Shown here: in pieces, positions 34,955-44,310 of the stretch
Numbering within the stretch: the first letter of the stretch is position 1
Layout: every line of letters starts with the position of its first letter
Source: a bacterium
Lineage (GTDB): Bacteria; Bacteroidota; Bacteroidia; Flavobacteriales_D; Crocinitomicaceae
Reading direction: 5' to 3'
Length of the DNA: 64,000 bases
Assembly: GCA_024742305.1 (NCBI GenBank)
Contig: JANSYQ010000002.1
Span: forward strand, 62,001 to 126,000
Translations under genes and position numbers: made by a program
Notes under the pieces: generated by a model
What the model saw: the letters and a program-made list of their open reading frames with translations, nothing else
Told to the model about the DNA's origin: nothing
Databases searched by the model: none

Positions 34955-35802
34955 AATGTCCTGAATGCTTGCAACGCTTGGAGATAAGCGACAGTGGATC
35001 GCGCTGTGAGAACGGACATACTTTTGGTATGAAGAATGGCGTTCATCAAATTATTAAGACTGAATTCCAATCGAAACTTATGCCTTTTTTAGAAGGGTTT
35101 GAAGATTTCAGAAAGGAGGAAATCGCCAAGTACTCTCCTGAAATTCTTCGCAAACTTCCCTTCGTTGACTTCGATAAAGCCATGTGGTCCTTGCGGCAAA
35201 TGGATTTGGAGCTCATTGAAAAATACATTCAAACTAATCGTACCGTTTTGGAATTGGGTGCGTGGAACTCTTGGTTGACGCAACACCTCGTAAAAGGTGG
35301 CATGTTGGCAACTGTAGTTGATCTTTTTATCCATGAATTGGACGGATTGGGAGCAAAACAACATTATTCTGAAGATTGGTTGGCGATACAAATGGATTTA
35401 CAAGCGCTGGAGATAATTGACGATCAATTCGATCTTATTGTGGTGAACAGAGCCATGCCTTATTTCCGAGACTTATCCCGCACACTCGACATTTTGAAGT
35501 TTCTACTGAAGGAAGGTGGAACGCTCATTGTTACCGGAATCACCTATCAAAAAAATACACAACGTATTCAAAAACAACTGGATGCAGCTTCTCGCGCCTT
35601 TGAGACAGTATACGAAACACCGTTCATGTTGCACGAGTTCAAAGGGTTTTTCGCGCAAGAAGACCTTGAACTCATGAATTCTAAGGGACTACAGTTGCAG
35701 CTATATCCGAAACTGCGCTTAAGATCCTACGCCGCTAGTATATTTTCTTCGCGTCCCGCTTATTATTACGGTATCTTTGAAAAAGAAGCATGGGCAAATT
35801 AA
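34951..35802 (+). CDS. Methyltransferase with N-terminal zinc-ribbon-like segment
   Basis: A ~283-residue protein. The first ~30 residues (M-K-C-P-E-C-L-Q-R-L...R-C-E-N-G-H-T-F) resemble the Trm112-like zinc ribbon found at the front of some methyltransferases. The fold that follows has V-L-E-L-G-A-W-N-S-W-L in place of the usual GxGxG, so SAM binding may be altered. A later V-V-N-R-A-M-P-Y-F block matches motif IV. The ATG overlaps the sulfotransferase stop. It overlaps the SPASM gene by 13 bp. Confidence 0.78.
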   Translation: MKCPECLQRLEISDSGSRCENGHTFGMKNGVHQIIKTEFQSKLMPFLEGFEDFRKEEIAKYSPEILRKLPFVDFDKAMWSLRQMDLELIEKYIQTNRTVLELGAWNSWLTQHLVKGGMLATVVDLFIHELDGLGAKQHYSEDWLAIQMDLQALEIIDDQFDLIVVNRAMPYFRDLSRTLDILKFLLKEGGTLIVTGITYQKNTQRIQKQLDAASRAFETVYETPFMLHEFKGFFAQEDLELMNSKGLQLQLYPKLRLRSYAASIFSSRPAYYYGIFEKEAWAN

Positions 35803-36860
35803 GAAACGTCAACCGAAAATTATATCCATCGCGGCTGTTCTACGCACCGCAATGGTTGGTTCTTGGCGTGAACAATATTTGCAACCTGCACTGTAAAATG
35901 TGCGATGTAGGAACACAAAACCTCGAGACGAATTTCGCAACGAACCTTGTGGGAACACATCCCCTTCACATGCCTGTGGAATTGTTCGAACGTATCGTCG
36001 ATCAAACGAAAAAGTATTATCCAACGACCAAATTGGGGTACGCTTTCACAGAACCGCTCGTATACAAACACCTCGAAGAAACCTTGGCGTATGCAAAGCG
36101 TGCAGAGCTGTTCACGAGTATCACTACAAACGCTTTAAATCTTCGGCAGAAAAGCGACATTCTTGCAAAAAATGGCTTGGGCGAACTCTACATTTCTCTT
36201 GACGGGCCGCAAGACATCCACAACGACATCCGTGGACACAAATCCAGTTTTCAGCGCGCTTTAGAGGGAATTGAAGCCTTGAAATCAAAGTCGGATATTC
36301 CGATTTCAGTATACTGCGTAATAACCGAGTGGAACATTGGATATTTGGAACAATTCTTAAATGAGTTGTCGGAACTGCCACTGAAACACGTTGGCTTGAT
36401 GCACTCTAATTTCATCACGAAAGAAGTGGCCGAGCAGCACAACGCACGTTTCGGAGATGAGTATCACGCGACCTTTTCAAACGTTGAGGAAGTGAATTTC
36501 GAAGCGTTTAACCTCGAGTTACTTGGTGAAGAGTTGCGGTCCATTGCTTCTAAAAAGTTTTCTTTTTCAACTTCTCTACACCCAAATGTTGCCAGCAAAG
36601 AAGAATTGCATCGCTACTATTTCGAGCCGCAGAAGCGTGTCGGGCAAGGTTGTTATGATGTCTTCAACAATATCATGATCAAATCGGATGGTTCTGTTAT
36701 TCCAGCACACGGCAGATGTTTCAACGTACCTGTTGGAAATTTGTACCAGAAATCGTTGAAAGAAATTTGGAACTCTACCGAGATTCAACGCTTGAGAAAA
36801 TTGCTGATCAAAGAAAAAGGATTGCTACCTGCGTGTAACCGTTGCTGTTCCGCGGTTTAG
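35790..36860 (+). CDS. Radical SAM protein with SPASM-like C-terminus
   Basis: A 356-residue radical SAM enzyme with C-N-L-H-C-K-M-C (Cys31, Cys35, Cys38) near the N-terminus and no B12 domain. The C-terminal region has the SPASM pattern: G-Q-G-C-Y-D-V-F-N-N, D-G-S-V-I-P-A-H-G-R-C, G-N-L-Y-Q-K-S-L-K-E-I-W, and a final C-N-R-C-C. SPASM enzymes act on peptides or sugars, including dehydrogenation and epimerisation. It ends the operon and its stop overlaps the convergent GNAT gene by 4 bp. Confidence 0.88.
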   Translation: MGKLRNVNRKLYPSRLFYAPQWLVLGVNNICNLHCKMCDVGTQNLETNFATNLVGTHPLHMPVELFERIVDQTKKYYPTTKLGYAFTEPLVYKHLEETLAYAKRAELFTSITTNALNLRQKSDILAKNGLGELYISLDGPQDIHNDIRGHKSSFQRALEGIEALKSKSDIPISVYCVITEWNIGYLEQFLNELSELPLKHVGLMHSNFITKEVAEQHNARFGDEYHATFSNVEEVNFEAFNLELLGEELRSIASKKFSFSTSLHPNVASKEELHRYYFEPQKRVGQGCYDVFNNIMIKSDGSVIPAHGRCFNVPVGNLYQKSLKEIWNSTEIQRLRKLLIKEKGLLPACNRCCSAV

Positions 36861-37780
36861 AACAAATCTCCGTTAATGTAGTGAATGGGAAAAGCATCAA
36901 ATGCCGGTGCGTTCGTGTCAATTTTCTGATAAAACACACGGAAAGATGGTTTCGCTTCTAAATAAGAGTGTAATTCAAGATCGTTTGCTGATTTTGGGGT
37001 AGCATGAATAACAAGATGGTGAACCCCACTGCTACGCGCGGCACTTTTCAAAGTATTTAAAGCCTGCTGAAAATCGGCTCCCTCCTCTTTTTTGATCCAC
37101 CCAATCGTGAGGCGATAATCCAACTTTAGCCAAAGCAGACAACCCGCAATTTTTACGAAGAAACGCGGTGCATTTTTCTTCATTTCCAAGAAGTCGTCAT
37201 CGTAAATCATGTTACTACTTCCATGACTCATTAGTATTTCAGGAGTTATTGGAACTTCATATTTTTTCAAACGTTTTTCAAGTCTGCGTAAGCTCCATTC
37301 CTCCCCCATAGTTCGCACTAATCCACTCTTGATCCACTTCGGGAAAAGCTGTACTTCGAAACGGAGAAACGCTGGAGCCTCGTCTAGTCTATGCTTCAAT
37401 GAAAATTTTGCCGTTTGTTCACTCGTGTACGCATATAAATACGCCACCTTTTCTTCCTTTGCTCGGCGCACAACCTCCAAGTACAATTCATCGAAAACTC
37501 CCTTCCCGCGAAATCGTTTTTCAAGGTAGTAATCGCAAATATGGATCAACGAATAGCGTGTGTTTTCATGCTGATAATGCTGTCGAATAGCGCCAAAGAA
37601 ACCGACAACTTTCCCCTCGTACAAACCTACAACAGACATCTGCTTATCCGATGGTAAGTGCAACCCATACTTTTGAATGAAGAACGATCGAGTCACCTTT
37701 TTTCCGAATATTTCAGCGTACAATCGAACCAAATCGTCGACGTGTTTCTCTTCCAACAAGGCCAAATCAATACTTTCCAT
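36857..37780 (-). CDS. GNAT-family N-acyltransferase
   Basis: A 307-residue protein with an N-terminal GNAT domain: G-L-Y-E-G-K-V-V-G-F-F-G-A-I (strand 4) and the acetyl-CoA loop E-K-R-F-R-G-K-G-V-F-D-E-L. The second half (from ~150) is a further alpha/beta domain that may be a diverged second GNAT fold, as in FemAB-like and sugar N-acyltransferases. It overlaps the deacetylase gene upstream by 14 bp. A role in N-acylating a deacetylated sugar is an attractive inference from this pairing. Confidence 0.8.
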   Translation of the reverse strand: MESIDLALLEEKHVDDLVRLYAEIFGKKVTRSFFIQKYGLHLPSDKQMSVVGLYEGKVVGFFGAIRQHYQHENTRYSLIHICDYYLEKRFRGKGVFDELYLEVVRRAKEEKVAYLYAYTSEQTAKFSLKHRLDEAPAFLRFEVQLFPKWIKSGLVRTMGEEWSLRRLEKRLKKYEVPITPEILMSHGSSNMIYDDDFLEMKKNAPRFFVKIAGCLLWLKLDYRLTIGWIKKEEGADFQQALNTLKSAARSSGVHHLVIHATPKSANDLELHSYLEAKPSFRVFYQKIDTNAPAFDAFPIHYINGDLF

Positions 37781-38708
37781 CGCGAATTGCTAGTAATTGG
37801 TTGTGAAGAGAAATGAAGGGATTTACGACCAATCGGTCGTGGCAACCCGAGTCACCATTTGGATTTCCATCCGCAATAAACTGCAGCGTATATCCAGCGT
37901 AGGCAAGTACTTTTTTCGTTTCTTTGGAGTAATGTCCAAATGGGTATGCAACAACGTTTCCATAAGAAGACTGAAGTTTGTTCAAACGCTCCGCTCCTTT
38001 GTCGAGATCGCTCAACATTTCCTCTTTGGAGCAATGTACAAAACTTACATGTTCTCCACCATGATTTGCCAAATCGATTAATGGATGCCGTTGCAGCTCT
38101 TCCAACTCAGAGTCGTTTAAGAGCTCAAAAAAATTCGGATAACGAACACGACTTTCTTTGGTGAGGTCGAGCAGTTTTTCTGTAAGTTCTTTGGTTTGGT
38201 CGCTCGTCTGCTTTATTCCCCAAATCTTTATCAATTGAAGCGACTTTCCAGTAAGCTCAGGACGAATCTCTTGTAATGAATTCGGTGATAAATTCTCGGC
38301 AATAGCGATATCCATAAGGTCCATCCACAAGAAATCTTTTGCAGTACAAAAAAGAACTGCAGGAACTTCATGTTGTTCTAGAACAGGAAGGGCGTGCGTT
38401 TTAGTATTTCGATAGCCGTCGTCGAAGGTCAGTAAAATGTTGAGTTTGTCGGCATGTAAATCGCCTATTCGATATTGCTCTAGATTGATAAAATTCACTT
38501 TTCCATGAAGAGTAGAAATCAATTTTGAGAACTGCGACTTCCGCATAAACCGACCATTAATAAAGGCTTGATCATCGTCACAAATGCCGTGAAGACATAA
38601 CACGCGAACTTGACCTGTGAGTTCCTCAAAAGAAACTTTACGTCCGAGCGAATGCAATATATCTTGCACTAACCATTTCGCTTTTAATTGAATTCTACGT
38701 CTGATCAT
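37767..38708 (-). CDS. Polysaccharide deacetylase (NodB/CE4-like)
   Basis: A 313-residue protein with the CE4 motif L-T-F-D-D-G-Y (Asp96 and Asp97), then L-A-N-H-G-G-E-H-V with the histidines expected of motif 2 (H-x-x-x-H spacing altered to H-G-G-E-H), and A-Y-P-F-G-H-Y as motif 3. Family enzymes remove N-acetyl groups from chitin-like or other glycans with a metal ion. No clear signal peptide is present, so it may act in the cytoplasm or on a lipid-linked intermediate. It overlaps its neighbours by 14 bp on both sides. Confidence 0.85.
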   Translation of the reverse strand: MIRRRIQLKAKWLVQDILHSLGRKVSFEELTGQVRVLCLHGICDDDQAFINGRFMRKSQFSKLISTLHGKVNFINLEQYRIGDLHADKLNILLTFDDGYRNTKTHALPVLEQHEVPAVLFCTAKDFLWMDLMDIAIAENLSPNSLQEIRPELTGKSLQLIKIWGIKQTSDQTKELTEKLLDLTKESRVRYPNFFELLNDSELEELQRHPLIDLANHGGEHVSFVHCSKEEMLSDLDKGAERLNKLQSSYGNVVAYPFGHYSKETKKVLAYAGYTLQFIADGNPNGDSGCHDRLVVNPFISLHNQLLAIRDGKY

Positions 38709-40152
38709 TCTTGTAATCTCGGTTTCCTCGTTGTGACAACCAAACGAGTGTACCTAAGCCAGTAAAGTACAAAAACGCCATTTTACTTTGATCCATGAAC
38801 GAGTTGAATATGCCATGGAAAAAGTACGTAACAAGTCCCAATAAGATGCCCAAGTTGATCAAGCGAAGCAGCGGATCCTCCAAGGACAAGTGGTTCTTCA
38901 TTCCAAAATAAATGGCAGAGAAAACAATAAGTAAAAATATCGCCCCGCCTAAAATCCCTTTCTCACTCAAATAGGTCAGGTACTCTGAGTGTGCATTTCC
39001 TTTGTCGCCTTTATTGGACGAAATGTACGTTTTGTACTCGGTGGTTTGAAACTTGTTGTATTCAAATTGATAGGTTCCGGGACCATACCCAAAAATTGGG
39101 CGGTCCTCAAACATTCGCACGGCGCAAACCCAGCGGTTCACACGCTCCAAATTGGAGGCATCTGTTTGGATGTTTGTTACTGAACTCAGGTGGTTGGTGA
39201 CTTGTCCGTCGTTACTAACAGCATCTGTTTCTTCGAAGTACTCATAGATTTCACGCTGCATCGAAAACACAATCAAACCAATTCCAGCGAGACCGAGCAA
39301 CAACATTTTAAAGCGCATTTTCCAATGAAGCAATAAGGCAAATATTAAGGCGACGACTAAACTTAAAATGGCTGCTCGTGACAAGGCAATAAACTCGGAA
39401 ACAACGGCAATTAGTGTGATAAGAAACAGTCCAGTAATTTGCCACTTTTTCCAATTGAGCCTTTTTCGATTTAGACATAGAAGAATCAATAGCGGAATAA
39501 TAAATGCAATGCAAGCTCCATAAACGGTGTGATCCGGGAAAAAGGGCTTCGATATGACGAATGCCGACCTCGGATTGAACTCGTTTATGCGAAAGTTGTC
39601 AAAGGAGTACCACATGACCGGCACCAAACCAATTACATAAGCCATCCAAACTTTTAGCAGTTTTCTCGGATTTTTCAGCATAGTGACGGTCGTAAAAAAA
39701 CCAAGAATAAAAACGGTATGAATGATCCATCTTTTGACGGAAACATCCTGATGGGAACTCGTAAGGGTCACAATAAGTTGCCAGAATATGTCTACCGCAA
39801 GAAGAATGGCAATTGGATGTCGAAGCGTTTTACCAAGAGCAGTAGAATAATCTTTGTGGAACAAGAGTAAGACTGCCAACAGAGGCAAAATCATAAGTTC
39901 CGAAGGGCTATTGACTTGAGCACCGCGGCCAATATCAAGGTCCATGGAAAGTGGAATAAGTGCCACTAACGAAAGGTAGAACCAATAGGTTTTGTCAAGA
40001 ATGAAATACACAGAAATTGCCGCACCTGAAAGTACCATTGCACTTACAGCCGTATCTTGAATGTTTCCGTAATGTTTGTACAAGCCAAAGAGCATCAGCA
40101 ATGCCGCACCAAGCACGATCCATTCCTTTTTGCCTATGCCCGCCGCACGCAT
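38695..40152 (-). CDS. O-antigen ligase/polymerase-family membrane protein (Wzy_C)
   Basis: A 485-residue protein with about ten to twelve membrane helices. The large periplasmic loop has P-I-F-G-Y-G-P-G-T-Y-Q-F-E-Y and N-A-H-S-E-Y-L-T-Y-L-S-E-K-G-I-L-G-G, the two conserved patches of the O-antigen ligase/Wzy superfamily (Gly-rich loop and catalytic His). It either polymerises repeat units or transfers the chain to an acceptor; the sequence does not decide. It overlaps the Wzz-like gene by one base, a common pairing for polymerisation with length control. Confidence 0.88.
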   Translation of the reverse strand: MRAAGIGKKEWIVLGAALLMLFGLYKHYGNIQDTAVSAMVLSGAAISVYFILDKTYWFYLSLVALIPLSMDLDIGRGAQVNSPSELMILPLLAVLLLFHKDYSTALGKTLRHPIAILLAVDIFWQLIVTLTSSHQDVSVKRWIIHTVFILGFFTTVTMLKNPRKLLKVWMAYVIGLVPVMWYSFDNFRINEFNPRSAFVISKPFFPDHTVYGACIAFIIPLLILLCLNRKRLNWKKWQITGLFLITLIAVVSEFIALSRAAILSLVVALIFALLLHWKMRFKMLLLGLAGIGLIVFSMQREIYEYFEETDAVSNDGQVTNHLSSVTNIQTDASNLERVNRWVCAVRMFEDRPIFGYGPGTYQFEYNKFQTTEYKTYISSNKGDKGNAHSEYLTYLSEKGILGGAIFLLIVFSAIYFGMKNHLSLEDPLLRLINLGILLGLVTYFFHGIFNSFMDQSKMAFLYFTGLGTLVWLSQRGNRDYKNDQT

Positions 40153-41075
40153 TATGCTTTAACTTCTTCTTGCTTAACTTGTTGCCATTTCTCGAGCAAG
40201 TAGCGCATTACGAAAACCAATGCGAAAAAAGCAAGGGCTCCCAGCATTGTATTTACAGTTAATGAGGGCGAAACCGCTCTGTAACTTGGTTGCGCCCGAT
40301 CGACCTTATAAACGGAAGGAATTGGATCCTCCATTGCTTGCCTTTTGGTGTCATATTCGTTACGCGCAGCAATAAATTGGTTGTAACTAAAGCGATAATC
40401 AATGATCAACTGTTCGAGCTCCGGAGAATCGACGAATTGAGACGGATCATAATTTTCGTTGTTCAAGTTCTCAATGAAGTTAAAGAGAAGGTCATTGGTT
40501 CCCCCTTTTACGGCATAAATGGAATCGGCCAATGTTTGCACCTCTTGCTCAAGGATCTCCATTTTCTCCTTAGATTTTTCTAAATCCGCCGTTCGGTTTT
40601 CTTCGAAAATAGATGCACGGAATTGATCCACCTCATCAATTTGAAAGTTGGCGATGTCGGCAGCCAATTGCGGATCTTTCATTGTCACGTTCACCACCAC
40701 AGAAAGATATTTCGAGCGTTGGAACACGACATCCTTTACGTAGCGTTTGGTTAAATCGGCATTCCAAGATTTTTCATTGGTATCTAGATTATAATAATCG
40801 TACAATTTGAACTTCTCAATGGTTTTGTCTCGCATGGACTTGGAGCTCAACAATTGCATTAATTGTTCCGATTCAAATTCAAACCCAAATTGGGGATTAC
40901 TCACGAGGTCTTTTCTTGCTTGAGAATTGTACGGATATACAATGGCTGTAGATAAGTATCGTGGAGCGATGAAAAAGCTGACTCCTGCGCCCAATCCGCC
41001 CCCAACAATTAAGGACAAGAGCCACAATCTTCTGTACTTGAATAGGAAATGGATTCCCTTCTTGTTATCATTCAT
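40152..41075 (-). CDS. Wzz-like polysaccharide chain-length determinant
   Basis: A ~307-residue inner-membrane protein. The N-terminal helix (L-W-L-L-S-L-I-V-G-G-G-L-G-A-G) and C-terminal helix (M-L-G-A-L-A-F-F-A-L-V-F-V-M-R) flank a periplasmic domain with a coiled coil (about 165-200) and the pre-helix segment Q-P-S-Y-R-A-V-S-P-S, the usual Wzz/PCP layout. There is no cytoplasmic tyrosine kinase domain. I chose the ATG at 41075 (M-N-D-N-K-K-G); the frame is open to 41096. Confidence 0.87.
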   Translation of the reverse strand: MNDNKKGIHFLFKYRRLWLLSLIVGGGLGAGVSFFIAPRYLSTAIVYPYNSQARKDLVSNPQFGFEFESEQLMQLLSSKSMRDKTIEKFKLYDYYNLDTNEKSWNADLTKRYVKDVVFQRSKYLSVVVNVTMKDPQLAADIANFQIDEVDQFRASIFEENRTADLEKSKEKMEILEQEVQTLADSIYAVKGGTNDLLFNFIENLNNENYDPSQFVDSPELEQLIIDYRFSYNQFIAARNEYDTKRQAMEDPIPSVYKVDRAQPSYRAVSPSLTVNTMLGALAFFALVFVMRYLLEKWQQVKQEEVKA

Positions 41076-41160
41076 AGCGTTTCTGTTGCGAAACAAAGAT
41101 AAAAGAATGGATGGAGGAAATATGCAGTTTGAAAAGGTTGAGAAACAGGTTATGTTGGTA

Positions 41161-41201
41161 GAAGGTGGAAAGCTGAAGGTTGAAGGCTACCTTCCACCTT
41201 C
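41161..41201. repeat. Perfect 10-bp inverted repeat between glycan cluster and small gene
   Basis: GAAGGTGGAA (41161-41170) and TTCCACCTTC (41192-41201) form a perfect stem around a 21-nt loop that itself contains gaaggttgaaggc. There is no T-tract in either direction, so a repeat element or mRNA structure is as likely as a terminator. Confidence 0.45.
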
Positions 41202-41250
41202 ATTTAAGATTCTGTTATAAAAAGTCGCCCCTTTCGAGACGACCTTACAT

Positions 41251-41448
41251 TTAATTTGTTGTTGATTGGGCAAACGCCCTTTTAATAATTTTCGGGTACT
41301 TCGCTCCGAATTCGGTGATGCACCATTCTTGGAAACGCTGTACCTCCTCAGCATCTGTAATCCACTTTAAAGCTTTGTGGAGCTCTTTTTGAAATAACGC
41401 TGCGTCAAAACTTACGTTGCGCAGAATTTTCTTTGTGAGTTCAAGCAT
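41251..41448 (-). CDS. Small conserved hypothetical protein (65 aa)
   Basis: A 65-residue, soluble, mostly helical protein (M-L-E-L-T-K-K-I-L-R-N-V-S-F-D-A-A-L-F-Q-K-E-L-H-K-A-L-K-W). I recall very similar short proteins from many Flavobacteriia, which supports a real gene, but no function is known to me. It stands alone between the glycan cluster and the Omp28 operon on the same strand. Confidence 0.65.
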   Translation of the reverse strand: MLELTKKILRNVSFDAALFQKELHKALKWITDAEEVQRFQEWCITEFGAKYPKIIKRAFAQSTTN

Positions 41449-41553
41449 AACATGTGGTTTTTAGAATGGATAATGAATATAACAAAAAATGTGGGAATTT
41501 ATTGTCTCAAAATCTGTTAAAACCGATGAATGGTTGTGGTAGCCCACCAATGG

Positions 41554-41595
41554 CAAGCCCCGTAGAGATTATCAACAGGGCTTGAGTTTTTTATT
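41554..41595 (+). terminator. Terminator-like hairpin on the plus strand
   Basis: CAAGCCC (41554-41560) pairs with GGGCTTG (41578-41584), followed by a T-tract on the plus strand. Both neighbouring genes are on the minus strand, so it either stops antisense transcription or ends a small plus-strand RNA. I see no gene for it to serve. Confidence 0.45.
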
Positions 41596-41640
41596 CACAA
41601 CTGATTGATATTGTGAACGATACAAAAAGTATAACGCTTC

Positions 41641-42573
41641 TTAGAATTCATGTTTGATCACCTGATATACCTCTTCTGTAACGGCATCGCGCACGAAAAT
41701 TACAAGATGTGAGCTTGTGTTATCGTAATCCGCTGGTACTTCGTAGATATAATTGAAGTAGTACTTTCCATTGGCATCCAAATGTTCCGCATCTAATGGT
41801 TGTCCCCAAACGGTTCCATCCAATGATTCACGGAGGATGTCATGGTGCGTGTAGAATGTATCTACGATACCATTATTCAACTGAGGTGCAACAAACTCGT
41901 CTTCTATCAAATACGCAACAATACGCAACTCGTTGGTTAGTGTTTGATCTACCACCTCTACTTCTGTATGAAGGAAAAGTCCTTTTGTGCTTGGGTAGTA
42001 ATTGGACATTGCTTGCAAACGAACTTTGTTGTCGTTGGTACTAATAATATCAGATACGGAGTTTGCCCAAGTTTGTGGTCCCTCCATTGGAGTTCCATTA
42101 CCATTATCCTTTCGGCTTATAGCTCCGTAAGGATTTCCTGCAAAATTACTTCCCGGCCAATTCACACCGAAATATTGCCCTAACGCATCAGAAATGTAGT
42201 TGTAGAACACGCCAAAGTAAAACGCATCCTCCATTTGCAGATTTTCGGTTCCGTTGGGTCCTGCGTGAATTCCCATCACAACAACACGTCCGGCGTTCGC
42301 TGCTTTGATGTTCTCAGCTTCTGTTGCCGCAGCAGGACAAAAAGTACACTTGTGTCCCGTGTAATCTTCCAGCAATACATTTCGCTCATCGCTCGTGTTC
42401 GGAGCAAAAGTGGGCCATGCATTCTGTGCATAATGAGCTGAGTCACCATCAGGATATAAATCATAGCTTCCTTGCGAAATACCAGGTCCATAAGGGTTCT
42501 CCACCTTATCACACGAAGCGATTAAGAATGCTGCAACTGCTACGAATAAAAATATCTTCTTCATAATTTTCAA
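41641..42573 (-). CDS. Omp28-related outer membrane lipoprotein
   Basis: A 310-residue lipoprotein; the signal ends with the lipobox L-I-A-S-C (Cys21). The thioredoxin-like front has L-L-E-D-Y-T-G-H-K-C-T-F-C-P (Cys76/Cys79), the conserved start of the Omp28 family named from Porphyromonas gingivalis. The C-terminal part is a beta-rich domain. It is the last gene of an operon after a TlpA-type redoxin and a DUF6029 barrel, a grouping common in Bacteroidota. A redox or metal role at the cell surface is inferred. A second ATG lies three codons in. Confidence 0.88.
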   Translation of the reverse strand: MKIMKKIFLFVAVAAFLIASCDKVENPYGPGISQGSYDLYPDGDSAHYAQNAWPTFAPNTSDERNVLLEDYTGHKCTFCPAAATEAENIKAANAGRVVVMGIHAGPNGTENLQMEDAFYFGVFYNYISDALGQYFGVNWPGSNFAGNPYGAISRKDNGNGTPMEGPQTWANSVSDIISTNDNKVRLQAMSNYYPSTKGLFLHTEVEVVDQTLTNELRIVAYLIEDEFVAPQLNNGIVDTFYTHHDILRESLDGTVWGQPLDAEHLDANGKYYFNYIYEVPADYDNTSSHLVIFVRDAVTEEVYQVIKHEF

Positions 42574-44256
42574 TTAAAAACTGTGCGTAATTGATAATGT
42601 TAAACCATTTGATGCCGGAACGAAGCGACATACTCCTCCAACGCAAAATAATCCAGCACGTTGGCGACCGTACCCTGCGGTTACACGAGTTGCCCCATAA
42701 ATGTACCCCGCCGAAGCATAGATGTAGTGCACCTGACGAGACTCAATTGGATTGCCATAATTGTATTGATCCATCACACTAAAAAACCAGTGCGGCGAAA
42801 CATTGTATTCAACAACGGCAGTTACCCAGTTACCTTGATCGTTGATCTTACCGTCCTTAGTGTCGGCAATAAACAAGGCTTGCAACTCGGCACGAATGGA
42901 GTTCTTTCTGTTAATCTTATATCCGGCTTCTATCACTCCAATGTTTGTCTTAACGAGACCTTTCGCATTCTCAGCTACTTTGGCTACATCATTGTTCAAC
43001 ATAATATTGAAGTAGCTTAGTTTCAACTTGAACTTTTTATTGAATTTGCGTTCAATATTGAAATTGATATCCTGCCAGTACAAACTATCGTCCATATCGA
43101 AGACTCCTGTTTGATAGAATACCCGGTTGGAATCAATCATGTCTTGCGAAACCTCGTTTCTATTTGGTCCATAAGCCGTTGAGAAGTTCAAGTTAACAGA
43201 TGTACCGTATTTACCTCCCAGTTTCGATCCTCTTGGTATAGTATACAAAATTTCTGCTTGATATGCCATTTCACCCACGGGTTGCGTTGCGTAAGGATAC
43301 AACGATGCAACTAGGTTGTAGGTGTGTATCTTGTTCATTGGCGGTAAGAAGTTGATCAAAGCATCCTGCAAGGTGGCATCACGATCGGAGCGAAAACTCA
43401 TGTTATCCACAGACTTCGCAGAGGCTGCTATTCCCAGTCCTTTAGTAGAGTAACCGAAGTTAATCAGGGCGGCATGACCGTAATTGTAGTTGTATCCATT
43501 ATCGAAAGATGGATCTTGCTCTTTGATGATATACTCACCATCCAAAGTAAACTTCTTGTAGCGAAGTTTTGCGCGTCCACCGTATGAACCGACGTTTTCT
43601 GGAAGAATCAAGTCGTCACGGTTATCTCTTTCGTATTTGCTCACAAACGAGCCTCCCAGCGTCACATCCAACTTCATATCTTTCATGGCTGGGATCGCTC
43701 TATTCAAGTTGACTTCACCGTCGAACCCACGAACGATAGCAGGAGAATATTCCACGCGACCGTCTTGAAATGAGAAGCGCTGCAATCCATAAACCCCCTT
43801 GATTTTAACCCCATCTCTCGGACGGAAAATCACACGTGCACCATCTAGGTAACTATCGTATCCCAAGGCGCGATCTTCGTACACGCGCAAGATCATTCCT
43901 GAGCCAAACTGCTCGTAAATGGATCCTAAGGTAATGTCGATAAAATCGTTCTCGTAACCGATATAACGCATTCCTAGTCCAGTACCGCTAAAGCGGTTCG
44001 GATACCCTTGAATTCTAGGTAAATACGATTCAATTCGCATCCCAGCTTTGAACTTTCCGTTGGTGTAGAAAACATTCATGTAGGAGTTCAATAACCCTTT
44101 TTCGGGTGGCTGGTTTGCGTTAATAACGGTGTCTTCATTTAAGTACTGAAATGTACTTTCCATGTTTCCCGTTATCGTACCACTGTTGTCTTGTTGCGAC
44201 CATATAGCAGTGGTCAACAGCAGGGACAGTCCGACGAGCGTCAGTTTTTTCATCAA
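42574..44256 (-). CDS. DUF6029-family outer membrane beta-barrel protein
   Basis: A 560-residue protein with signal peptide (K-K-L-T-L-V-G-L-S-L-L-L-T-T-A-I-W-S-Q). Alternating aromatic/polar strands run throughout, with a C-terminal aromatic residue (S-I-T-H-S-F) typical of outer-membrane barrels. A short C-V-G-G-V-C-R pair near the end is notable beside the CxxC proteins in the operon. It abuts the Omp28-like gene with no gap. The substrate is unknown. Confidence 0.8.
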   Translation of the reverse strand: MMKKLTLVGLSLLLTTAIWSQQDNSGTITGNMESTFQYLNEDTVINANQPPEKGLLNSYMNVFYTNGKFKAGMRIESYLPRIQGYPNRFSGTGLGMRYIGYENDFIDITLGSIYEQFGSGMILRVYEDRALGYDSYLDGARVIFRPRDGVKIKGVYGLQRFSFQDGRVEYSPAIVRGFDGEVNLNRAIPAMKDMKLDVTLGGSFVSKYERDNRDDLILPENVGSYGGRAKLRYKKFTLDGEYIIKEQDPSFDNGYNYNYGHAALINFGYSTKGLGIAASAKSVDNMSFRSDRDATLQDALINFLPPMNKIHTYNLVASLYPYATQPVGEMAYQAEILYTIPRGSKLGGKYGTSVNLNFSTAYGPNRNEVSQDMIDSNRVFYQTGVFDMDDSLYWQDINFNIERKFNKKFKLKLSYFNIMLNNDVAKVAENAKGLVKTNIGVIEAGYKINRKNSIRAELQALFIADTKDGKINDQGNWVTAVVEYNVSPHWFFSVMDQYNYGNPIESRQVHYIYASAGYIYGATRVTAGYGRQRAGLFCVGGVCRFVPASNGLTLSITHSF

Positions 44257-44310
44257 TTAAGCAGTTTTATAAGTTTCGTGTAGCAGTGTCGTCCCTCTCG
44301 GGATGTTGGT

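Noticed and set aside
38695-40152. Flippase (Wzx) call for the polytopic protein
   Set aside because: The large periplasmic loop with the G-x-G and N-A-H-S-E-Y-L blocks is typical of the O-antigen ligase/Wzy family, not MATE-like flippases.
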